A stretch of 64,000 nucleotides of DNA from Streptomyces sp. NBC_00224 (GCF_041435195.1 NZ_CP108106.1:5867501-5931500); one strand, 5' to 3'; positions 10,121-19,203 are shown, counted from the stretch's first letter. Numbers and translations: made by a program. Notes: a model not told the origin generated them from the sequence alone.

Positions 10121-11008
10121 ATGACGGATCTCCCCGCCCGGCGGCTGCTCCTGGTGCACGCCCACCCCGACGACGAGTCGATCAACAACGGCGCCACCAT
10201 GGCCCGCTACGCCGCCGAAGGCGCGCTGGTCACGCTGGTGACCTGCACCCTCGGTGAGGAGGGCGAGGTCATCCCGGCCGAACTGGCGCACCTCGCCGCC
10301 GACCGGGACGACCGCCTCGGCGCCCACCGCGTCGGCGAACTCGCCGCCGCGATGAAGGAGCTCGGGGTCACCGACCACCGCTTCCTCGGCGGCCCCGGCC
10401 GCTTCCGCGACTCCGGGATGATGGGTGTGGAGCAGAACCGCCGCGAGGGCGCCTTCTGGAACACCGACGTGGACGACGCGGCCCCCCATCTGGTCGAGGT
10501 GATCCGTGAAGTCCGCCCGCAGGTCCTGGTGACGTACGACCCCGACGGCGGCTACGGTCACCCCGACCACATCCAGGCCCACCGGGTGGCGATGCGCGCC
10601 GCCGAACTGGCCGCCGAACCCGGTCACCGCCCCGACCTCGGCGAGCCGCACACCATCGCCAAGCTCTACTGGAACCGGGTGCCGCGCTCGGTGGCCGAGG
10701 AAGGCTTCGCCCGGCTGCGCGCCGCCGGGGTCTCCTTCACCGGGGTCGCCGACGTCGGCGACATCCCGGGCGTCGTCGAGGACGCCCGGATCACGGCCGA
10801 GATCGACGGCGCCGCCCACGCCGAGGCCAAGGCCGCCGCGATGCGCGCACACGTCACCCAGATCTCCGTGGACGGCCCGTTCTTCGCGCTCTCCAACGAC
10901 CTGGGCCAGCCGCTCTTCTCCGTCGAGTACTACGAGTTGGTCGACGGCGAGTCCGGGGCCCCGGCCGGCGAGCGCGAGCACGACCTGTTCGCCGGGCTGG
11001 ACGCGTGA
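10121..11008 (+). CDS. mshB: N-acetyl-glucosaminyl-inositol deacetylase MshB (mycothiol synthesis)
   Basis: Zinc-dependent deacetylase, 295 aa, that removes the acetyl group from GlcNAc-inositol, the second step of mycothiol synthesis, in the cytosol. The signature AHPDDES lies at residues 14-20, and the second metal motif HPDH is at about 147-150; the family ligands are the first-motif His and Asp plus one His here. Length fits MshB (about 300 aa). The ATG at 10121 is chosen over upstream in-frame starts because similarity begins at [14 protein letters not shown] membrane-protein gene follows with its start codon overlapping the stop (TGATG), so the two are probably translated together. Mycothiol-specific deacetylase Mca is the main alternative, but the neighbours and length favour MshB. 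Confidence 0.9.
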   Translation: MTDLPARRLLLVHAHPDDESINNGATMARYAAEGALVTLVTCTLGEEGEVIPAELAHLAADRDDRLGAHRVGELAAAMKELGVTDHRFLGGPGRFRDSGMMGVEQNRREGAFWNTDVDDAAPHLVEVIREVRPQVLVTYDPDGGYGHPDHIQAHRVAMRAAELAAEPGHRPDLGEPHTIAKLYWNRVPRSVAEEGFARLRAAGVSFTGVADVGDIPGVVEDARITAEIDGAAHAEAKAAAMRAHVTQISVDGPFFALSNDLGQPLFSVEYYELVDGESGAPAGEREHDLFAGLDA

Positions 11009-11430
11009 TGAGCACTTCGTCCCGTACGTCCGGTCCGTCCGTCAACTCCCGTACGGCGGGCGCCCGCCCGGGGCGGATCGCCGCCTTCGCGGCCCTCTTC
11101 GTTCTCGGCGCGCTCACCGGGGTCGCGGGCGCGCTCGTCCAAGCCGCCTGGTTCCCCGGCGGGTTGCTGCTCTCGCTGGCCGCCGCGGCCGGACTCTTCT
11201 GGGCCGGTACGGCCCTGACGGGCAGCCGGGCCGGGGTCGGGGCGCCCGGCGCCGGATGGCTGGTGGCCGTGCTGTTCCTGACCACCACGCGGCCCGAGGG
11301 CGACTTCGTCTTCGGCGTGGGGCTGGGCTCGTACGTCTTCCTGCTCGGCGGGATGGTCGCGGCTGTGATCTGTGCCACGATCGGCGGCCTGGTGCAACCA
11401 CCCCGTGATTCGGTCCGACTTGGCAAGTGA
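11008..11430 (+). CDS. Small four-helix membrane protein coupled to mshB
   Basis: 140 aa. After a Ser/Thr/Pro-rich N-terminus come four hydrophobic segments: IAAFAALFVLGALTGVAGAL, GLLLSLAAAAGLFWAG, APGAGWLVAVLFLTT and VFLLGGMVAAVICATIGG. The ATG at 11008 overlaps the mshB stop by one base; a GTG three bases upstream is also possible. It resembles a Streptomyces family next to mshB (I believe DUF6113, from memory). No catalytic motif is visible. Coupling suggests co-expression with MshB but does not show a role in mycothiol synthesis. Confidence 0.82.
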   Translation: MSTSSRTSGPSVNSRTAGARPGRIAAFAALFVLGALTGVAGALVQAAWFPGGLLLSLAAAAGLFWAGTALTGSRAGVGAPGAGWLVAVLFLTTTRPEGDFVFGVGLGSYVFLLGGMVAAVICATIGGLVQPPRDSVRLGK

Positions 11431-11595
11431 CGTGCGCGGTCGCGGCGGCGCAGTACAGGGTGTGGTGCCCTGCTTTCCCGGGCCGTCCCGTGCTTGTCGA
11501 CGGCGGCCAGTATGGTGGTGCGCGCCGCCGAGCCACCCGCACAGAGGAAAACGAGACAAGAGCGGGTGGTGGAGCCGATCGGGAGAGAACCTGCC

Positions 11596-13620
11596 TTGAG
11601 TCGTGAAACTGACAGTTCGACCTCCGGCCCCCAGGGGCGCGGCGGAGCTGCGTACCCGTCGGGTACCCCGCCGTACGGAACGCCGCACTCTCCGGCGCAC
11701 GACGCCCCGGAAGCCGCCGTCGCCCAGCCGGACGAGCCCAAGACCGAGACCACGCTGACGACGCGTATCCGGATCAACATCCCCGGGTCCCGGCCCATCC
11801 CGCCGGTCGTGATGAGAACGCCTGTGAGCGACGCCGACAAGGCGTCCGCCGCCGCCGAGAGCGAGCGTGCTCAGGCCGCCGAGGCGGAGGAGGCGGCCGC
11901 GGCCGCCGCGCCCGCGGCCGAGGAGAAGCCGGCCAGCGACTGGTTCGCGCCCCGCAAGGCGGGCTCCGGTGCGACCCCGCCGTCCGGCACCCCGCGCCAG
12001 AACCTCCCGTACTTCTCGGACGGCCCGCAGGGCGCGCCCGCCGACGGCTCGACCACGGGCGCGTTCGCGCGGCCGGGGAGCAACGGCGGCGGCCCCGACA
12101 GCAACGGCGCCAACGGCTTCGCAGCCGGTGGACCCGACGCCATGGGCGACAACGGCTTCCGGCCCGGTACGGCCGCGGCCAACGGCTCGGCCCGCTCCGC
12201 CCTCGCCGGGAACGGCGGCCCCGCCGGGCCCACCACCGGCCCGGTCACCGGCACCGCCGCGCTGCCCACCCGCCCGGTCGGCAGCCGCAAGGGCCAGCAG
12301 CGGCTCGGCGGCGCGCCGGGCGGCCCGCAGGGCACCCCGAGCCACGGGACCCCGGTCCTGGGCGCGCAGGGCGTGCGGCCCGGGCCCGTGGCGCCGCCCG
12401 TGCCCCAGATGTCCGACGACACGGCGATCCTGACCCCGCAGGCCCCGGCCCCGGTGCCGGGCGCCGGGGGCGGTGGGGTGAATCCGCCGCCGCCGAGCCA
12501 TGTCTCCGGGGACACGCTGACCAGCGGGATCCCGGTCGTACCGACGGACAACCGCTCCCCGTTCGCGCCCGGCGGCGCGGGTCCCGACCTCACGCCGCGG
12601 CTGCCGGACGGGCCGCGCCCCGCGGAGGAGCCGCCCGCCCCGGCCCGTACGAGCTCGCCCGCGCCCGCCAAGAAGAAGGGCCGCTCCAAGCTGGTCCTGC
12701 TCGGCGTCGCGGCCTTCGCCCTGGCCGGTGTCGCTTACGGCGCGGGTCTGCTGCTCAACCACTCCGAGGTCCCCAAGGGCACCACGGTCCTGGGCGTCGA
12801 CATCGGCGGCGGCACCAAGGAGCAGGCCGTCGCCAAGCTCGACGCCAAGCTCGGCAAGCGCGCGGCCCAGCCGCTGCGGCTCTCCGTCGACGGCAAGAAG
12901 GAGACGCTCGCGCCCGACAAGGCGGGCCTCGCCCTGGACAGCCAGGCGACTGTGCGCAACGCGGCGGGCAGCGACTACAACCCGGTCTCCGTCATCTCCT
13001 CCCTCTTCGGCGGCAAGCGCGTCGCCGAGCCGGTCATCCCGGTCGACGAGGAGAAGCTGGGCGTGGCGCTGACCGACCTGGCGGGCGCCTCGGGCTCGGC
13101 GGTGGAGGGCACGATCAAGTTCGTCCCGGGCAAGGCCGTGGCCGTACCCGGCAAGGCGGGCAAGAGCCTTGACGTCAACCGCTCGACGATCTCGGTCAAG
13201 GACGCGTACCGGGCACAGGTAGAGACGGGCAGGCCCAACGAGGTGCGGCTGCCGGTCACCGGGCGCCAGCCGACCATCACCCAGGCCGAGATCGACCGGG
13301 CGATGAACGAGTTCGCCAAGCCCGCGATGTCCGGTCTGATCAGCGTCAAGGCGGGCGGCAAGCGCATCGACTTCGGCCCGGTGAAGTCGCTCCCGAAGAT
13401 CCTTTCCATGAAGCCGATCGAGGGCAAGCTGGTCGAGGTCTACGACAAGAAGGCGATCGAGCAGCTCATGGGCAGCACCTTCAACGGCGTGATGATCATG
13501 AAGGGTGACGGCCAGAAGCATCAGCTGACGTCCGACGACGTGGCCAAGGCGATGCAGGGTGCCCTGCGCGGCAAGACCTCGGCGGAGCGCAGCGTGACGA
13601 TCGATCTGAACCCGAGCTGA
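11596..13620 (+). CDS. Membrane-anchored VanW/peptidoglycan-binding-like protein with long disordered N-terminus
   Basis: 674 aa from a TTG start at 11596, preceded by gggagag. Residues 1 to about 355 are Pro/Gly/Ala/Ser-rich and probably disordered in the cytosol. A basic patch (AKKKGRSK) then precedes one membrane helix (LVLLGVAAFALAGVAYGAGLLL). The extracytoplasmic part has two repeats of a PG_binding_4-like fold; the first starts at GTTVLGVDIGGGTKEQA. The second part includes RPNEVRLPVTGRQPTIT. Family knowledge links such domains to cell-wall proteins (VanW and L,D-transpeptidase relatives), but no catalytic Cys is seen, so a binding or scaffolding role is inferred. Other in-frame starts (GTG 11566, ATG 11494) lack a good ribosome binding site. 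Confidence 0.8.
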   Translation: MSRETDSSTSGPQGRGGAAYPSGTPPYGTPHSPAHDAPEAAVAQPDEPKTETTLTTRIRINIPGSRPIPPVVMRTPVSDADKASAAAESERAQAAEAEEAAAAAAPAAEEKPASDWFAPRKAGSGATPPSGTPRQNLPYFSDGPQGAPADGSTTGAFARPGSNGGGPDSNGANGFAAGGPDAMGDNGFRPGTAAANGSARSALAGNGGPAGPTTGPVTGTAALPTRPVGSRKGQQRLGGAPGGPQGTPSHGTPVLGAQGVRPGPVAPPVPQMSDDTAILTPQAPAPVPGAGGGGVNPPPPSHVSGDTLTSGIPVVPTDNRSPFAPGGAGPDLTPRLPDGPRPAEEPPAPARTSSPAPAKKKGRSKLVLLGVAAFALAGVAYGAGLLLNHSEVPKGTTVLGVDIGGGTKEQAVAKLDAKLGKRAAQPLRLSVDGKKETLAPDKAGLALDSQATVRNAAGSDYNPVSVISSLFGGKRVAEPVIPVDEEKLGVALTDLAGASGSAVEGTIKFVPGKAVAVPGKAGKSLDVNRSTISVKDAYRAQVETGRPNEVRLPVTGRQPTITQAEIDRAMNEFAKPAMSGLISVKAGGKRIDFGPVKSLPKILSMKPIEGKLVEVYDKKAIEQLMGSTFNGVMIMKGDGQKHQLTSDDVAKAMQGALRGKTSAERSVTIDLNPS

Positions 13621-13634
13621 CCTGCGCTTCTGTT

Positions 13635-13671
13635 CACGGCCCCCGTACGCCCTACGCGTACGGGGGCCGTG
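13635..13671 (+). terminator. Terminator hairpin after VanW-like gene
   Basis: A perfect 16-bp stem (13635-13650 with 13656-13671, cacggcccccgtacgc and its complement) with a 5-nt loop starts 15 nt after the stop codon. There is no T-run, which is usual for actinobacterial terminators. Confidence 0.75.
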
Positions 13672-13757
13672 TCATGCCGTCCGCGTGACATCTGTCATCC
13701 GACACTCACGACACCCGGCACTGCCCCCGGCCCGGGCCCGCGGGCGAACCTTGGGCC

Positions 13758-14684
13758 ATGACCACAACGACCTCCACCTCCCCCTCCGTGGTGAGCTTCG
13801 AGCACGTGAGCAAGAGCTACGGCGACGTCCACGCCGTCGCCGGACTCTCCCTGGAGCTGCACCCCGGCGAGACGGTCGCGCTCCTCGGGCCGAACGGCGC
13901 GGGCAAGTCGTCCACGCTCGACCTGCTGCTCGGGCTGCGCAAGGCCGACTCGGGCGCCGTGCGCCTCTTCGGCACCACGCCCGAGCAGGCCATCAAGGAC
14001 GGCCGGGTCGGCGCGATGCTCCAGAGCGGCGGTCTGATGGAGGAGGTCAAGGTCCGCGAGCTGGTCCGGCTCGCCTGCGATCTGCACCCGCGGCCGCACC
14101 CCGTCGAGGAGGTCCTGGACCGCGCGGGCATCGCGCAGATCGCCGACCGGATGGTCAACAAGCTCTCCGGCGGCCAGGAGCAGCGCGTCCGCTTCGCGCT
14201 CGCGACCGCCGGCGCCAACGACCTGATCGTCCTGGACGAGCCGACCACCGGTATGGACGTCACCGCCCGCCAGGCGTTCTGGGCGACGATGCGCGAGCAG
14301 GCGCAGCAGGGCCGTACGGTCCTGTTCGCCACCCACTACCTGGAGGAGGCGGACGCGATCGCGGACCGCGTCCTGGTCCTGCACAAGGGCCGGCTGCTAG
14401 CCGACGGCACCGCCTCCGAGATCAAGGCGAAGGCCGGCGCCCGCCGGATCGCCTTCGACCTGGAGGGCGTGGTCGACGAGGGCGTCCTGCGCGGGCTGCC
14501 CTTCCTGACCTCCTTCGACGTCTCGGGCCGCACGGTCCGCATCCAGTCCACCGATGCCGATGCCACCGTCCACGCGCTGTACGGGCTGAGCCTGTACCCC
14601 CGCAACCTCGAAGTCGCGGGCCTCGGCCTGGAGCAGGCCTTCGTCGCCATCACCGAGGCCGAGGAGGCCAAGGCAGCATGCTGA
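13758..14684 (+). CDS. ABC exporter ATPase (DrrA type)
   Basis: 308 aa cytosolic ATPase of an ABC-2 exporter. Walker A GPNGAGKSS near residue 49, Q-loop MLQSGGLM, signature LSGGQEQR, Walker B LIVLDEPTTGMD and switch His in ATHYLEEADA are all present, followed by the DrrA-type C-terminal domain (RIAFDLEGVVDEG). The substrate is unknown; relatives export drugs, lipids or antibiotics. The next gene overlaps it by 7 nt, and a sensor kinase and regulator follow, an arrangement typical of self-regulated envelope or antibiotic-response exporters. Confidence 0.93.
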   Translation: MTTTTSTSPSVVSFEHVSKSYGDVHAVAGLSLELHPGETVALLGPNGAGKSSTLDLLLGLRKADSGAVRLFGTTPEQAIKDGRVGAMLQSGGLMEEVKVRELVRLACDLHPRPHPVEEVLDRAGIAQIADRMVNKLSGGQEQRVRFALATAGANDLIVLDEPTTGMDVTARQAFWATMREQAQQGRTVLFATHYLEEADAIADRVLVLHKGRLLADGTASEIKAKAGARRIAFDLEGVVDEGVLRGLPFLTSFDVSGRTVRIQSTDADATVHALYGLSLYPRNLEVAGLGLEQAFVAITEAEEAKAAC

Positions 14685-15436
14685 ATCAATTTTTTTCCGG
14701 GGCCTTGATCAAGCTCGAAATCACCCGCACCCTGCGGAACAAGAAGTTCATGTTCTTCTCGGTGATCTACCCGTCGGCGCTCTATCTGCTGATCTCCGGC
14801 TCCCAGAACACCACGGACAGGATCGGCGACACCGATCTGACCTTCCCCGCCTTCTTCATGGTCTCGATGGCCTCGTTCGGCGCGATCACCGCCGTTCTGA
14901 TGGGCAACAGCGAGAAGATCGCCAAGGAGCGCGAGAAGGGCTGGGTGCGCCAGCTGCGGCTGACCGCGCTGCCCGGCCGCGGCTATGTCCTGGCGAAGAT
15001 CGCGAGCGCCGCCGTGGTCACCCTGCCCTGCATCGTGGTGGTCTTCCTGGTCGCGGCCACGGTCAAGGACGTACGGTTCGACGCCTGGCAGTGGCTGGCG
15101 CTGACCGGCTCCATCTGGGCGGGCTCGCTCTGCTTCGCCGCGCTCGGCGTGGCCATCGGCTACCTCGCCAGCGGTGACGCGGTCCGCCCGATCACGATGA
15201 TCATCTACTTCGGCCTCTCCATCCTGGGCGGCCTGTGGATGCCCACGACGACGTTCGCGCCCTGGCTCCAGTCGCTCGCCGAGTGGCTGCCCACCCACGC
15301 GTACGCTGCGCTCGGGCAGGCCATCGAGGCGGGCAACGCCCCGGACACCAAGGACGTGGCCGTCCTCGCCGCCTACTTCCTGCTCTTCGCGGGCGGCGCG
15401 GCCTGGCTGTACCGGAAGGACACCCTGAAGGCGTGA
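14678..15436 (+). CDS. ABC-2 type exporter permease
   Basis: 252 aa, six predicted membrane segments, partner of the ATPase just upstream. A short cytosolic N-terminus (MLNQFFSGALIKLEITRTLR) leads into the first helix around FMFFSVIYPSALYLLIS. The cytosolic connecting helix SEKIAKEREKGWVRQLRLT is typical of ABC-2 permeases. The ATG at 14678 overlaps the ATPase stop by 7 nt, and the stop overlaps the kinase GTG by 4 nt, so all are likely translationally coupled. The substrate cannot be read from sequence. Confidence 0.9.
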   Translation: MLNQFFSGALIKLEITRTLRNKKFMFFSVIYPSALYLLISGSQNTTDRIGDTDLTFPAFFMVSMASFGAITAVLMGNSEKIAKEREKGWVRQLRLTALPGRGYVLAKIASAAVVTLPCIVVVFLVAATVKDVRFDAWQWLALTGSIWAGSLCFAALGVAIGYLASGDAVRPITMIIYFGLSILGGLWMPTTTFAPWLQSLAEWLPTHAYAALGQAIEAGNAPDTKDVAVLAAYFLLFAGGAAWLYRKDTLKA

Positions 15437-16608
15437 CGAGCGTGACGGAAGACCACAAGCCGGTGGCCGCCATCGGCCTCCCGCCGCAGAACCGCCAGGA
15501 GGCGGTGCGCAAGCTGCTGTGGATCGGCATCTGGCTGGCGTTCCTCGGCGCCCCGGTGTCCGACCTCCTCAAGCGGGAGCACACGACGTGGGCGACCGCG
15601 CTCGGCTGGCTCGCCCTGGTGGCGTTCGTCGCGGTCTATCTGGCCCTGGTCTTCCGTCACACCGCCCGCCCCTTCGCCCGCACCACGGTCGCCTCGATAC
15701 TGGTCTTCCTGGTCGGCATCGCGGTCGTCACCTCGCTGACCCTGGACGCGCCCTGGCTGGTGCTCTTCGTGTACGTGTCGGTCGGCTGCGGGGCGGTGCT
15801 GCCGCTGCCCCTGGCGAGATGGGCGATCCCGGGCGCGACGGCCGCGATGGCCCTGATCGGCCTGACCACCCGGGGCGACTGGGGCGACTTCGTACCGGGC
15901 CTGGCGATCCCGGCCCTGCTCGGCGGCTTCGCCATGACGGGTGTGCGCCATCTCGTCCGTACGACCGTGGAACTGCGCCAGGCCAGGGCCACCGTGGCCC
16001 AACTGGCGGCCAACGAGGAGCGGCTGCGCCTCGCCCGCGACCTGCACGACCTGCTGGGCCACTCGCTCTCCCTGATCACGCTCAAGAGCGAGCTGGCGGG
16101 CCGGATGCTCCCCGACCACCCCGATCAGGCGGCCCAGCAGGTCGCCGACATCGAACAGGTCAGCCGCCAGGCCCTGGTGGACGTACGGGAAGCGGTCACC
16201 GGCTACCGCAGGGCGACCCTCACCGGGGAACTGGCGGGCGCCCGCACCGCGTTGACGGCCGCCGGAGTGGCCGCGGACCTGCCGGTGGCGGCCGAACTCC
16301 CGCCCGGCCTGCCCCCGGGTGCGGGGGAAGCCCTGGCCTGGGTGGTCCGCGAGGCCGTCACCAACGTGGTCCGCCACAGCGGCGCCCGCACCTGTGCGAT
16401 CACCCTCGGGGAGTGCCAGACCCTGGACGGCCGCTTCCTGGAACTGAAGATCGCGGACGACGGCCGAGGGGCTTCCGCCGTAACGGCGGGCAATGGCTTG
16501 ACGGGCTTGGCGGAACGCCTGGCAGAGGTACACGGCAAGCTGGAGCCGACAGCCCACAAGGGGAAGGGCTTCACGCTGACGGCGAGGGTGCCACTGGGCG
16601 CCCCATAG
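15433..16608 (+). CDS. NarL/DesK-type sensor histidine kinase
   Basis: 391 aa membrane sensor. About five to six hydrophobic segments occupy residues 20-180. The HisKA_3 dimerisation helix has ERLRLARDLHDLLGHSLSLI with the phospho-acceptor near His205. The ATPase domain shows the N-box WVVREAVTNVVRHSGA and the G-box DDGRGAS...GNGLTGLAERL. It partners the regulator gene downstream. A GTG start at 15433 overlaps the permease stop (GTGA); a second GTG at 15442 is possible. The stop TAG lies inside the left end of a palindromic intergenic repeat. It probably senses envelope or substrate stress for the exporter, which is inferred from context. Confidence 0.92.
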   Translation: MTSVTEDHKPVAAIGLPPQNRQEAVRKLLWIGIWLAFLGAPVSDLLKREHTTWATALGWLALVAFVAVYLALVFRHTARPFARTTVASILVFLVGIAVVTSLTLDAPWLVLFVYVSVGCGAVLPLPLARWAIPGATAAMALIGLTTRGDWGDFVPGLAIPALLGGFAMTGVRHLVRTTVELRQARATVAQLAANEERLRLARDLHDLLGHSLSLITLKSELAGRMLPDHPDQAAQQVADIEQVSRQALVDVREAVTGYRRATLTGELAGARTALTAAGVAADLPVAAELPPGLPPGAGEALAWVVREAVTNVVRHSGARTCAITLGECQTLDGRFLELKIADDGRGASAVTAGNGLTGLAERLAEVHGKLEPTAHKGKGFTLTARVPLGAP

Positions 16609-16654
16609 GGGCGCGGGGAACTGCGCGACCAGCCCACCACCGGCCCGCAGCCGA
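16602..16654 (+). repeat. Palindromic intergenic repeat, copy 1
   Basis: Half-palindrome copy beginning at the kinase stop codon: ggggcgcggggaactgcg and onward through accagcccaccacc to ccgcagccga. Its left end also folds with the last codons (gcgcccc-ata-ggggcgc, 16598-16614). The same core recurs, in either orientation, at 24699-24791, 34145-34218, 41996-42050, 43750-43832 and 46010-46072. It lies in the short gap between the kinase and regulator genes. Confidence 0.8.
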
Positions 16655-16676
16655 AAGACCCGCCTAGAATCCCCGC

Positions 16677-17282
16677 ATGATCCGCCTACTCCTGGCCGAA
16701 GACCAGTCCATGGTCCGCGAAGCACTCGCAGCCCTGCTCGGCCTGGAGCCGGACTTCGAAGTGGTCGCCCAAGTGGCCAGGGGCGACGAGGTGTTGGGCG
16801 CGGCGCGGGCCCATGAGGTCGACGTGGCGCTCCTGGACATCGAGATGCCCGGCATGACCGGCATCGAGGCGGCGGCCGAACTCCACAAAGAGCTCCCCGC
16901 CCTCAAAATCGTGATCCTCACGACGTTCGGCCGCCCCGGCTATCTGCGCAGTGCGATGGAGGCGGGCGCCGACGCCTTCCTGGTGAAGGACGCCCCCGCC
17001 GCCCAGCTCGCGGCCGCGGTGCGCAAGGTGCTCGCGGGGGAGCGGGTGATCGACCCGACGCTGGCCGCGGCCGCGCTCGCGGAGGGCGCCAACCCGCTGA
17101 CCGACCGCGAGCGAGACGTCCTGCGCGCGGCGGCGAACGGCGCCACCAACGCGGAACTCGCCCGCGCCCTCTGCCTCTCCCAGGGCACGGTCCGCAACTA
17201 CCTCTCCATGGCCATCCAGAAACTGGCGGCCCGCAACAGGGCGGAGGCGGTGGGGATCGCACGGGAGAAGGGCTGGCTGTAG
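16677..17282 (+). CDS. NarL/FixJ-family response regulator
   Basis: 201 aa. The receiver domain (residues 1-120) has the acidic pair in LLAEDQS (Glu8, Asp9), the phospho-acceptor Asp54 in VALLDIEMPG, Thr in ILTTFG and Lys in FLVKDA. The C-terminal LuxR helix-turn-helix begins at NPLTDRERDVLRAAANG and ends with the recognition helix in TVRNYLSMAIQKL. It resembles DesR/LiaR regulators. It is encoded 68 nt after the cognate kinase and probably controls the exporter genes upstream. It converges with the next gene across a 19-nt gap. Confidence 0.94.
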   Translation: MIRLLLAEDQSMVREALAALLGLEPDFEVVAQVARGDEVLGAARAHEVDVALLDIEMPGMTGIEAAAELHKELPALKIVILTTFGRPGYLRSAMEAGADAFLVKDAPAAQLAAAVRKVLAGERVIDPTLAAAALAEGANPLTDRERDVLRAAANGATNAELARALCLSQGTVRNYLSMAIQKLAARNRAEAVGIAREKGWL

Positions 17283-17301
17283 GACTCCTGCCGGCCCGGC
17301 G

Positions 17302-18141
17302 TCAGTTCAGCATCGCCCGGGCCGCCCGCGCCCGCCCCCGGATCGTCTCCGCCGTGCGGGGTTCCACCGGCTCCAGGACGTCCGCGTACAGGTCGAGTTC
17401 CGCCGCGCCCGCGAGGAAGTCGCCGCGCTGGACCAGGAGTTGGGCGCGGTCGTAGCGCAGCCGGGCCGGGTGGGTGGGCAGGAGCAGGGAGAGGTCCAGG
17501 GCCCACAGGGCGACCGCGCTCTGCTCCGGGCGGGCCGCCGCCCAGGCGCGGATGTTGTTGAGGATGCGCAGCACGATCGCCAGCGGGTCGGCCGGGGTGA
17601 GCATCGACGGGTCGAGCGGGGCGCCGGTGGCCCCGGCCACCAGGAGCTCCGCGTCCGCGCCCGTCAGCGGCCGGCCCCCGTCGAACGGATCCGCGAGCAC
17701 CCGCTCCTCCGGGCGGCCGAAGCCCACCACGAAGTGTCCGGGCAGGGCCACCCCGTACACCGGAGCCCCGGCCCTGCGGGCCACCTCCATCCAGACCACC
17801 GAGAGCAGGATCGGCAGGCCCCGGCGGCGGCGCAGGACCTCCGGCAGGAGTGAGGACTCCAGGCGCTGGTACTCGACCGGGGTGCCCCGGAACTCGCAGC
17901 CGCCGCCGAGCAGTCCGGCCAGGGCCGCCGCCCAGGGGCGGGCCCCGGAGACGCCGTACGGGAGCAGACCGGCGAGACGGTCCAGCTCCATCTGGGCGTC
18001 GTCGAGGCCCCGCTGCCCGAGCCCGGGGTCGGCCACCGCACCGATCAGCAGGCACAGCGTCGCGAGGTCCGGCCGCTCGGACCGGGCCTCCTCGGTGAAC
18101 TGCCGCCGCCAGTCCTCGGCGCCGGGGCTTTCGGGGTCCAT
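17302..18141 (-). CDS. SirB1/transglutaminase-like family protein
   Basis: 279 aa cytosolic protein. The core has the SirB1 (Transglut_core2) pattern: RRRRGLPILLSVVWMEVARRAGAP, then GVALPGHFVVGFG, then LADPFDGGRPLT. A TPR-like C-terminal part follows (WALDLSLLLPTHPARLRYDRAQLLVQRGDF). Function is unknown in actinobacteria, and no transglutaminase Cys-His-Asp triad is obvious. The ATG at 18139-18141 was chosen because the upstream in-frame extension is Pro/Thr-rich and overlaps the next gene's end. It lies 40 nt downstream of the GNAT gene on the same strand. Confidence 0.85.
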   Translation of the reverse strand: MDPESPGAEDWRRQFTEEARSERPDLATLCLLIGAVADPGLGQRGLDDAQMELDRLAGLLPYGVSGARPWAAALAGLLGGGCEFRGTPVEYQRLESSLLPEVLRRRRGLPILLSVVWMEVARRAGAPVYGVALPGHFVVGFGRPEERVLADPFDGGRPLTGADAELLVAGATGAPLDPSMLTPADPLAIVLRILNNIRAWAAARPEQSAVALWALDLSLLLPTHPARLRYDRAQLLVQRGDFLAGAAELDLYADVLEPVEPRTAETIRGRARAARAMLN

Positions 18142-18181
18142 AACCGCTTCGTACCCGTTCGTGAAGATCGGAAATTCGGGC

Positions 18182-19183
18182 CTAGGGCTTGTGCCGGAAG
18201 TGGTGGTAGGTGTGGTGGGTGGCGAAGCCCTGGGCGTCGTAGAGGGCTCGGGCCCCTTCATTCTCCGCCTCGACCTGGAGCCACGCCGCCGACGCCCCCT
18301 CGGAGAGGGCCTGGCGGGCCAGCGCGGTCATCACGGCCGTCGCGAGCCCCCGGCGCCGGTGCGCCGGGTCCACCTCGACCGCCATGAACCCCGCCCAGCG
18401 GCCGTCGACCACGCACCGGCCGATCGCGGCGGGCGCCCCGCCCCCGTCCCCGGCCACCGTCGCGAACCACGTCGAGGGGCCGCTCTCCAGTACCTTCAGC
18501 ACATGGGGTCCGGGTGTGCCGGTGCGCTGGTAGCGGCCGAGCCAGGCGGAACCGACAGACCGGGACAGCTCGACCTGTGAGACGTCCGCGTCGAGGTCCC
18601 CGATCGGGGCAAGTGCGGCGATCCGCAGTTGGGCGCTTACCTCGCGAATCCACCCAAACTTTTCAAGATCGACACAGAGGCCCTCCTGGGTCCCCTCGGC
18701 GCCGGTGGACGTTTGTACGTACGTGGGAAGCTCGCGGGCCGTGTACCAGGCGTGCGCGTGCGCGAGGGCGTCCGCGAGCGGTATCCCGGGGTCGCCGAGC
18801 GGCAGCACCGAATTGGCTCGGCGAGTGAATCCGCCGGCCGCCCGCAGCGTCCACTCGCCCAGCGCCTCGCTCTCCACGGGCTGCCACGCACGCGCGCTGA
18901 CCAGCGCCAACTCCCGGAAGGTGGCGGCCGGGCCGCGGCGTCGGGCGGGTTCGGCCGGGATGACCTTGCCCGCGACCATCTCCCGCTCCGGGACGTGGAC
19001 CGTCTGCCCGTTCCTGCGTACGATCGAGAGCATCCCGGCATCCCACGATGTGAGAACACCGACCGTGTCGGTGAACTTCTCGCCCCGCTCCCCGGACCTG
19101 GCCAGGTGTCTGACTGATACGCGTTTGCCCTGATCTTCAGGCGTGATTCTGACGATCAACCGTCCGCCGGTGGTGAACTCCAC
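18182..19183 (-). CDS. GNAT family N-acetyltransferase
   Basis: 333 aa. The N-terminal 70 residues form a small SH3/PRC-like basic domain (RVSVRHLARSGERGEKF, HVPEREMVAGKVIP). The C-terminal half is a GNAT fold with the acetyl-CoA loop VDPAHRRRGLATAVM and the final motif LQVEAENEGARALYDAQGF. The substrate is unknown. The start is GTG at 19183 (a fully hydrophilic N-terminus follows). It lies divergent to fdxA, 141 nt away, and probably forms an operon with the SirB1-like gene. In relatives this gene also sits next to fdxA. Confidence 0.9.
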   Translation of the reverse strand: MEFTTGGRLIVRITPEDQGKRVSVRHLARSGERGEKFTDTVGVLTSWDAGMLSIVRRNGQTVHVPEREMVAGKVIPAEPARRRGPAATFRELALVSARAWQPVESEALGEWTLRAAGGFTRRANSVLPLGDPGIPLADALAHAHAWYTARELPTYVQTSTGAEGTQEGLCVDLEKFGWIREVSAQLRIAALAPIGDLDADVSQVELSRSVGSAWLGRYQRTGTPGPHVLKVLESGPSTWFATVAGDGGGAPAAIGRCVVDGRWAGFMAVEVDPAHRRRGLATAVMTALARQALSEGASAAWLQVEAENEGARALYDAQGFATHHTYHHFRHKP

Positions 19184-19203
19184 AGCTCTCTTCGCCCCTC
19201 CTG

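Noticed and set aside
16308..16332. gcccccgggtgcgggggaag hairpin inside the histidine kinase gene
   Set aside because: It looks like other GC hairpins expected by chance in Pro/Gly codons, and I could not match it to the repeat families seen here.
13758..17282. Possible antibiotic biosynthesis cluster around the DrrA-like ATPase
   Set aside because: No synthase, tailoring or precursor genes are near; only exporter and two-component genes are present.
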